64,000 bases of DNA, from contig NC_023753.2 in the NCBI RefSeq assembly GCF_000499845.2, positions 19,504,477 through 19,568,476 of the forward strand, in the 5' to 3' direction. The notes below the pieces were generated by a model that was not told where the DNA came from, ran no database searches, and saw nothing but the letters and a program-made list of their open reading frames with translations. The position numbers and the translations under genes are program-made. This document shows, piece by piece, positions 55,991 through 64,000 of this stretch (position 1 is the stretch's first letter; each line of letters begins with the position of its first letter). Source of the stretch: Phaseolus vulgaris (Eukaryota > Streptophyta > Magnoliopsida > Fabales > Fabaceae).

Positions 55991-58900
55991 TCCCCTCCCC
56001 CTAGGAAAGGATTTGTCCTCAAATCCAAATCGTCTTCTTCTTCATTGGTCCCTACGAAAGGAGATAAATCAATCACATTAAAGGTATCATGTACTCCATA
56101 TTCAATAGGTAAATCCAATTTGTAAGCATTATTATTGACTTTCTTGAGGACTTGAAAGGGTCCATCACCACGAGGACTAAGTTTGGACTTTCTCTTAGTA
56201 GGAAATCTATCCTTTCTAAGATGGAGCCAAACTAAGTCTCCCTCCTCAAAAATTATTTCTCTCTTCCCCTTATTGTTGATTTGGCATACTTCTCATTTTG
56301 TTGTTGTATTTGTATTTTAACCTTCTCATGTAATTTCTTAACAAATTTGGCTTTGATAGCTCCTTCCTTATGCACAAATACTTGTGGATTAGGAAGGGGT
56401 AACAAATCCAAAGGAGTAAGAGGGTTAAATCCATATACAACTTCAAAAGGAGAAGCATTAGTAGTTTTGTGAACTACTCTATTGTAAACAAACTCAATAT
56501 GGGGAAGGTACTCATCCCAAGATTTGTGATTATCCTTCATGATTGCCCTAAGCATAGTACCAAGAGATCTATTGACTACTTCGGTTTGGCCATCCGTTTG
56601 AGGATGACAAGATGTTGAAAATTGTAGTCTTGTGCCAAGTTTTCCCCAAAGGGTTTTTCAAAAATGGCTTATAAATTTTGGATCTCTATCGGATACTATA
56701 CTTCTTGGAAAACCATGAAGTCTCACCACTTCTCTAAAGAAGAGTCTAGAAATGTTTTGAGCATCATCCACTTTGTGGCAAGGAATAAAATGTGATATTT
56801 TACTAAAGCGATCCACTACCACAAAGATGGAATCATGACCTCTTGCAGTCCTAGGAAGTCCTAAGATGAAATCCATGCTAATATCTTCCCAAGGAGCATT
56901 TGCAATCGGTAAAGGGGTATATAGTCCATGAGGCATTGTTATAGATTTTGCTTTTAAACATGAAATACATCTAGAACAATGTCTTTGGACATCCTTTCTC
57001 ATGTGTGGCCAATAAAATTTTCCTTTTAAAAGATCAAGAGTTTTGTCAACTCCAAAATGACCCATGAGACCCCTTTCATGTGATTCTTTTACAAGAATTT
57101 TTCTATGTGTACCTTGGGGAATACAAAGTTTTCCTTCTTTAAAAAGATACCCCTCGGTCACATAGTAACCTTCTTGTGCTCTATGTTAACATTTAGCAAA
57201 GATAGATGCAAAGTCTTGGTCTTCTTGATAAAGTTCTTTCATGTTGTCAAATCCGAGAATTTGAGCACCAAGTTTTGAAAAGAGCACATGTCTCCTTGCG
57301 AGAGCATCCACCACTATATTTGTGCTTCCCTTATTGTATTTGATGACATAAGGAAATTGTTCAAGAAATTCCATCCACTTTGCATGCCTTTTATTGAGCT
57401 TGTGTTGGCCTTTCAAATATTTTAAAGACTCATGGTCACTATGAATAACAAATTCTTTTGAAACAAGATAGTGTTCCCAAGTCTTTAAGGCCCTCACAAG
57501 TGCATAGAGCTCTTTGTCATAGGTGGGGTAGTTAAGGGTGGCTCCATGAAGTTTTTCACTAAAATAAGCAATTGGATGCCCACCTTGTAACAAAACCGCA
57601 CCTATGCCAACCCCCGATGCATCACATTCTAACTCAAAAGTTTTAGCAAAATTTGGTAGAGCTAGAATGGGTGCATTGGTAAGTTGAGCCTTTAGCCTTT
57701 GAAAGGCTTGTTCATGCTTTTCATTCCAACAAAATGTAATATCTTTCTTTACAAGCTCATTAAGAGGTGAAGCTATGCTTGAAAAATTTGGCACAAAGCG
57801 TCTATAGAAGCTAGCTAAACCATGAAAACTTCTAACATCACTTACATTTTGTGGAGTTGGCCACTCTTGGATGGCTTTGATTTTTTCGGGGTCAACATGT
57901 ACCCCCTTTTTGTTTACTATAAAGCCTAGAAAAACTATGCTATCTACACAAAAAGTATATTTATCTCTATTTGCAAACAAACTATTATTCCTAAGTACTA
58001 GAAAAACATCCCTAAGGTGGCTTAGGTGATCTTCTAGGTTTTTACTATACACTAAGATATCATCAAAATATACTACTACATATTTACCTATACAATCTCT
58101 CAAGGCATTAGCCTCATGAATGTACTAGGTGCGTTAGTGAGACCAAAAGGCATCACCAACCATTCATATTTCCACTCATCACCCTCCTTGATTCGAATTT
58201 GGTGATACCCACTTTTAAGATCAATTTTAGAAAATATGATTGACCCATGTAGTTCATCAAGCATGTCATCAAGCCTTGGGATTGGATGCCTATACTTGAT
58301 GGTGATGTTGTTGATTGCTCTACAATCACAACACATTCTCCATTTTCCATTCTTTTTGGGCACCAACAAGACAGGTACAACACAAAGGCTTAAGCTCTTT
58401 TGAACCCAACCCTTCTCCAACAAATCTTGAACTAGAGACTCTATCTCCTTTGTTTCCTCGGGGTTAGTTCTATATGCTGGCCTATTTGGTAGGCTTTCCC
58501 CCGGAATCAAGTCAATTTGATGTTCTATACCTCTAAAAGGAGGAAGTCCTATGGGTCCCTCTTTAGAGAATATATCATGAAATTCACTTAAAAGGTTTTT
58601 AACTTGAGGAGGTAGAATCATAGTTTCAAGGTTTGTGGCAGTGCATGTAAGTGTTCCTTTACAAAAGATAAGGCTAGGTTGTTTAACAAGAAGCATATTT
58701 TCAAAGGTGTTTTCAAAAGGTTTGTCTTGTTGAATAACCTTGTGTGAGGGAACACTCTTCTCCCACGCCTTCTTATCCCTAAGGATTTTCTCTTTTTCTA
58801 TTTTTGTTTTTTTTTCTCCTCATCCCTCTTATGTTTCATTTGTATTTGATTGCTTACCACTTGAGAATGTGGTAAAGGATTAAGTACAAACTTTTTTTGC

Positions 58901-60427
58901 TTATGGGTGAAGGAAATCTCGTTAGTTAGACCATTGTGCAAGGTTTTCTTCTCAAATTGCCATGGTCTACCTTATAAGATGTGGCAAGCTTCCATAGGTA
59001 CTACATCACATAAAACTTTGTCTTTGTAGTTACCTATAGAAAACTTGACTTCCACTTGTTTATCTACACTTAGTTCCCCATTCTCATTGATCCATTGTAA
59101 TTTGTAAGGTTTAGGATGAGAAACTACTTGTAGACTTAACTTTTCAACCATCCTAGTGCTACAACAATTGCAACATGAACCACTATCCACAATGAGAGAA
59201 CATATGTTTTCTAAAACTTTGCATCTTGTGTGAAAGATGTTCTCTCTTTGTGTTTCTATGGTTGCACTAGGTTGGTTATTGAGGGTTCTTCTAATCATCA
59301 ATAATTCCCTCTCTAAAGGATTTACTCTTTCATCATCTCCCCCTTCTTCTTCTTTTTCACTATGTTCATCCTCAACACTAGTGTATTCATCTATTCCTTT
59401 TAAGAACAAAGATCTTTGGTTTGGACATTGTGCTTGCACATGTCCTCTTCCAAAGCATTTAAAACATTTGGTGTCCCTAGCACGAATGGGTGGAGTGAAG
59501 GTATCCTTTACTAAGGGTTTGGTAGTTTCTTTTGGTTTCTCTTTGGATGCGCTACCCTCCCTTTTAAAATCTCTCTTGGAATAGGAGTTAGGATATGAAC
59601 CTACTCTTTGACTTGAAGCTTTTCTTAAATTTTGTTGTTCAACTTTAATACAAAGTTGAACCAAATCATTCAAGTCTTGTTAAGGTAGAAGTTCAACCCT
59701 ATCTCTTATCTCAAGATTGAGCCCACTTAGGAATCTAGCTATGGTGGTGGTTTCATCCTCCCAAATGGAGGCTCTCATCATGTATAGCTCCATCTTTTGC
59801 CTATACTGCTCTACACTCATATTTCTTTGTTGGAGTCTTTGGAGCTTGTCCAAAAACTTCCTATTGTAGTAGGAAGGTATATGGCGGCGTCTTAGAGCTC
59901 CCCTAAGGTCATTCCAATACTCTATGGGAGGCTCCCTATGAAGACGCCTATCTCTTTCTAAAGATGTCCACCAATACATAGCATTTCCTTGAAAACTAAG
60001 AGTGGCTAGGGGCACTTTTCTTTCTTCACTCATTCTATGGCAAGCAAAAAGTTATTCTACCTTCATTTCCCAATCTAAGTATACTTGTACATCTTCTTTT
60101 CCATGGAAATGGGGTAGGTCTACCCTAACCTCTCTTGGGCTTTCTTGTTCTCTTCTTCTATTCCTCCTAGGGGGTGGTTGATAATACTCATTTATTCTAA
60201 GGCTTCCCTTCCCAAGTGAATCATGATCTTTAGAGCTAGATGCATGATAATCTATTTTTATTTTATTTTTGAGAATTCTCATCCTTTGCTTTAGTCAATT
60301 CATTAATTTTGGCCTCATTCTCCAATTTTCTATATGAAAGTAATTGAAAGTCCTTGGCAAGTTGTTTTAAAAGAGATTTAATGGACTTCATTTCACTTTC
60401 ATTAGATTTAGAGGAGTGAGAAGACAT
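55825..60427 (-). pseudogene. CRM-2 gag-pol with scattered stops and frameshifts
   Basis: Gag starts at ATG 60427 (MSSHSSKSNESEM), stops near 60263, and continues in pieces (60282-60052; 60033-59680; 59673-58972) with VDLPHFHGKEDV, WWTSLERD and knuckle CFKCFGRGHVQAQC. Protease has IVDSGS. RT (58696-58100 and 58103-57186) has [13 protein letters not shown] and YFDD, but about ten residues are missing between DEWK and YEWLVMPFG. RNase H keeps CDASG, DKEL and SDHESL. Integrase (57161-56253) keeps [19 protein letters not shown] and QTDGQTE. The tail (56118-55825) holds DLRTNPFLGGGDD and enters the LTR. Stops at 57186 and 56658 and frame changes near 58100, 59675 and 56250 disable it. Confidence 0.88.
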
Positions 60428-61326
60428 GACTAAAACTTTGTGTTTAAAAGTATTTTACTTCAAGAAAGAAGAGGAAAGTTAGTGAAGGTAGCTTTCAAGG
60501 TAAGAGAGGTGAGTCACTAAGGACTTCTTAAGTACCAAGTCTTGCCTTCGCCAAAAACTATCCCTAAAAAACTTCACACAATTCTTTTTCTAAGTAAATT
60601 ACTTAGAACACAATGAGGAATGAAAAATCAAATTTTATGCAAGGAAAAACAATGCAAAGCTATTTAACAAATAAAGCAATTTATCAAAGCTTTAAACAAA
60701 AGATAAATGTAAGCAATTTTAAGCAAAGCTAAGCAAAGATTAACGTAAAACAATCTAGCTAACACAATTAACAATTGCTAATCTATAAAGTTTAAACTAG
60801 TCGCTCCCTAGGTGAGGCTTCTTAAACACTTTGAACCTTTGAAGACACACTCACTGTCTAATCGTAATTAATCCACTAATTAACAAAAGTGAAATGTAAT
60901 TACAACTCAAGAAATGAAAAGAAATTGAATTGCACAAATTTAATTTCAGCTTGCTAATCTATGCACTCTTTTGGCTTGTTTTTGCACTTCTTTGTTGTGC
61001 CCTTCAAAGTGTATGGTTTGTTTTTGGTATTTGTATTTGCTGCTGCTCCTTGCCTTGAACCTCCTATGATTTAAGCAATTACATTCTCCAAAACAGTACC
61101 TACTAAGTAGAGTTAGACTCTCCTCAAGTCAATTTCCACTTAACAAGCACCAATTAAAATTTATCCACCAACAATATAGAGGTCAAGAAAAGAAAGCAAG
61201 AAACAATTAAATTTTAAAAACAGCACCACAACAATTGGATTTAATGATATGACACAACTAGAAAGAGTTCAGAATGATATTGGACAAGCAAAGCAAAAAA
61301 ATAGGCACTCAACAAAGGTTGGCACA
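60428..61326 (-). other. CRM-2 leader, gag-proximal part
   Basis: Non-coding; its landmarks run in the same order as in the CRM-1 leader at 8240-9080. It ends at the solo LTR insertion. Confidence 0.55.
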
Positions 61327-62218
61327 TGTACCGCCCTGATGGTCGGAAGTGATGACGTGGCATCAAGCTATTGTATAGGCGTGTTGATGGGACACCTGGC
61401 TGGCAGAAGGGAAGGAAGTTGGGGGGCTCGTGTAGTCGCCAGTTATTAAGTTGGCGTGCTCCGATCTCCAGCATACCTGAACCGGCGGTCACCGGGTTGA
61501 AGATGAAGTCGCCAGATGTGAACCCAGGCGACCAAGTGATTAGAGATCGCCGAAAGAAGGACATCACCGAAGATGAAGGCAGATGGTCATTTCCCAGTTG
61601 GCCAGAGGATGAGCTCGGGAGATAGCACACCTGAACATACACGGTGAAGCAGGTAGGGCAGATCATGAAGGCGGCCGGCGAGACCACAGGGAAGGTATGT
61701 ACGAAGGCACCCGAACTCGCCACCCAGAAGAGATCACGCTCCAAGGCAACTATGCACTGGGTTGTGTCATGCATAAGTAACTTAGCCAAAACTCTGAAGA
61801 GTAAGAAGTGGCGCCCAAGTCAAGGATGCTCCAGATGATGGCACGTGTACAGCTGGATGCGAGCCACGTGTCCAGATGTGTAACTGCCAGGAGAGAGAAA
61901 GTGCCCAGGTATATAAGAGTTTCCAACGAACTTCTGAGGTACACACGCGTTTAGATTACTTCTTTACAATTGCGAGAACAAGAGTACGCTGAGAGAGAAC
62001 TTGTCACGGTTCCTTAGAGTTCTTGAGTTTACTCTTAAGTAATTGGTGGTTCAGTCGCTGACTTGGGCGTCGGAGCGTGATCGGCCGCAGCGACGCCGTT
62101 CTGTCTTTTGCAGGTTCTTGAGGTGGATCGCGGCGAAGGACGGAGGCTAACACGGCGCAGAAGTCGATCCAAGTTTGACGAGGCAAAGCTCCAGCGTTTC
62201 GGTCAACAGGCAGGATCA
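61327..62218 (+). repeat. Solo Tat-family LTR in the CRM-2 leader
   Basis: 892 bp in sense orientation, TGTACCGCCCTGATGGTCGG to AACAGGCAGGATCA, with a TATATAAGA box near 61914. The left flank GCACA (61322-61326) and right flank ACACA (62219-62223) differ at one base. The uninterrupted CRM-1 leader reads GGCACACAAAA at the same place (about 9088), which fits a GCACA target duplication with one later change. It shares blocks with the intact Tat LTRs (GGCGACTACACGAG; ACGTGTCCAGA complement). Confidence 0.85.
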
Positions 62219-63053
62219 ACACACAAAAGGAACCTAAAGAAAGGCCCTAGAATTGATTTGAAAAACCAAAACAGCACTACTGGAAAAAATGAGGTTCAGA
62301 AAGTGTGACTTAAAATATTTATGTTGAGCTGGCTATTTTGAATTTGCTTTTGAAAATTTAAACACAAACGATTCAGAATCTTGGCAAACTTTTGGTTTTG
62401 GAATCATACCAAAAACATGCACCAATTAATTGTGATAAAGTTTTCAAATTCACTGTCCAATTACCGTAAATTTTTAGCGCCAGAATGCACATTTTTTTTG
62501 TGTGATTTATCTTTTTTTTTCTATTTTTCCTTTTTAACTAATTCTTTTTTTCTTCTTTTGCGTACACATCAAACCACTGAAATCCAGAATCTCAGAATTT
62601 TTCTTCAACGCATTTAATTTTCATAACACAAAATAGCCAGTACAAAATTTGTAAAAACAGAGGAATCCTAATTCTGAAAAAAAAAACAGAAAGAGAAACT
62701 TCAAAAACACAATGGAGTAAATGTTATAGGAATTTGTATGGATCTATCATACATATATGAACTCAAACTAAATGGAAAAATACACCAAAGGAACAAATCA
62801 AGTCAGAATTCAAATTAAACACTCAATTCAAAACAAGAAACAAATGAATCAAGAAAAGTACTACTAAGATTTGTTGACATTCTTGGAATTACATGACTAG
62901 ACAAAACATATAGATTTAGAAAATAAAATGACTCAAGAACATCATATTGCACCGAACAAAAAAAATTCAAACAAGGTGCTCAAGAACAATTTGAACAATT
63001 TCTACAGATTGAAATGCTTAGAATAGCATCTAAATCAAATTAAAAATGTAAAA
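62219..63053 (-). other. CRM-2 leader, distal part
   Basis: Continues the leader after the solo LTR; TAGCGCC near 62476 matches 9347. It then becomes A+T- and A-rich without recognisable features. No 5' LTR seen. Confidence 0.45.
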
Positions 63054-64000
63054 ATAGCAAGAAACACCAAAACTATGCACCTCCGTATCGGAGCATCGTG
63101 AATGACACTCTGAAGGTGGTCAAAGGAAATTGTCTCTAGTGTCTATTTTCTCCCTCTGGCAAACAACCTCCTCTCTCTCTAGTCCCTTGTCCGTAATCCT
63201 CGAGCAAGCAACTAGAGTGTATTCTGGGAAAGTCTGCCAAAAGTTCGAACCCCGTTTCCAACATTCAAAGCGCTATTTAAGCTACTCCAGCATTCAAAGC
63301 GCCTTAAAGCGCATTTAATTATAAAACGTAGCGCATTTAAGACGTTTAAACCGCTTGGGAGCATTTATAGTACCTTAAATGCTCGAAACGGAAACTTTAT
63401 TAATTAACTTTAATTACCTTGTATCTGACAAAATGGCGTTTCTAATCTGACTTGGCTGCTGTACACGTGGAGGCCCTCACAGCGTCGTGATCCCATCCGA
63501 GGGTATCTCCTCGTGTGAGTTCTCCTACCTGGGAGTGCATATGCGCTAGGGGTGACTCTTTGGGTGCCAACTCATGCCCCCAAACATCTAGTCACTCACT
63601 TTGAGAGCGTATCTACCTTCCTCTCGTACCCTGCACCTGGCTACCCTGGGCGTGACCCTCCTCCTGAGTCGTATCTGTCCCAAGGGCGTCTCTGGGGCGG
63701 CAGGGGCACTTCACGAGTCAGGTTGCTCTACAGTGGCGCTATCACTATGGCCTTGAAGCCACCTTTCTCTTCTCTTCATTACTACCCCGGATTTGAGGGA
63801 TTTGAGGCCTTCCCACGGTGTCGCTCCCTCCATGGTCTTTCCTACCCATGGGTATCGGAGAGTGACACTGTGATTGCCTTGCTTTTGTGACACTTGGCCT
63901 TGGCGACGCCCTAGCTGGGCGATGCCTTGACTTGGCGATGCCTTCACCTAGGCGACGCCTTACCTTGGCGACGCTTCCTTTCGGCGACGCCCTGCCTCGG
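63054..64000 (-). repeat. LTR, TGTTCC family, 5'-truncated and leaving the window
   Basis: From AGAAACACCAAAACTATGC it follows the solo LTR at 51094-52263 closely from about its 150th base onward, through the AAAGCGC repeats, the GTACACGTGGAGG block, and the GGCGACGCC tandem at 63898-64000. The window ends before the LTR terminus. Confidence 0.8.

Larger units (their letters stand above)
55326..63053 (-). mobile_element. CRM-2: Ty3/gypsy chromovirus-like element with RT and integrase
   Basis: Minus-strand element in sense order: long leader (63053-60428, interrupted by a solo LTR), gag (ATG 60427), CCHC knuckle, protease, RT, RNase H, integrase, tail, polypurine CTAGGGGGAGGGGA (56004-55991) and 3' LTR from 55990. 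It is the fuller relative of CRM-1. The polyprotein tail reads across the polypurine tract into the LTR, a feature known in CRM-clade chromoviruses, so that lineage is my inference. No 5' LTR is recognisable; the right end is replaced by another LTR at 63054. Confidence 0.8.

Overview
This window is plant nuclear DNA: one intron-rich dicot gene in a dense nest of transposable elements. Gene structure, A+T-rich intergenic DNA and repeat content suggest a legume, perhaps Vigna/Phaseolus; this is an inference, not tested by alignment. The only ordinary host gene I can support is a complete ten-exon gene at 12504-18178 (+) for an IPUT1/PGSIP6-type inositol phosphorylceramide glucuronosyltransferase, a Golgi GT8 enzyme of sphingolipid (GIPC) synthesis.

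Layout. 1-4520: LTR fragments, a plant-transposon-protein relic split by an insertion, and a broken GRF zinc-finger gene. 4521-9459: a minus-strand Ty3/gypsy element (CRM-1) without reverse transcriptase or RNase H. 9480-11771: LTR fragment, one end of a CACTA element, and a solo LTR with target duplication ATAAT. 12504-18178: IPUT1. 18676-31833: a Reina-like chromovirus with 439-bp LTRs and target duplication AATTG, whose gag is split by a 7842-bp CACTA transposon (19321-27162, target duplication CCT). 31932-44476: a 12.5-kb Tat-lineage gypsy element on the minus strand with 947-bp LTRs, target duplication GCATC and an extra plus-strand spliced gene. 44867-45626: two small Mutator-like TIR elements, the first with a 9-bp target duplication. 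45627-49975: mostly non-coding, with one possible exon. 49976-52937: a decayed second CACTA copy carrying a solo LTR (target duplication GATAG). 52938-55140: a truncated gypsy gag region. 55326-63053: CRM-2, a fuller relative of CRM-1, with a solo LTR in its leader. 63054-64000: another LTR running off the window.

The main object is the CACTA transposon. It has exact ends, hairpin-rich subterminal repeats, a GC-rich CpG block and a 75-bp tandem repeat. Its TNP2-type transposase is interrupted only by one apparent single-base frameshift. Its second gene can be read through ten exons (728 residues) without a stop and ends in a Ulp1-like cysteine-peptidase domain. A splice acceptor four bases before that gene's ATG suggests an En/Spm-like arrangement in which both products come from one transcription unit.

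The Tat element is the second item of interest. Gag and pol share one frame over about 5.4 kb, broken by five stops and no frameshift that I can see. It has two RNase H domains, and the antisense gene encodes a proline-rich, coiled-coil protein. Stop patterns in several elements look like C-to-T decay of methylated transposons.
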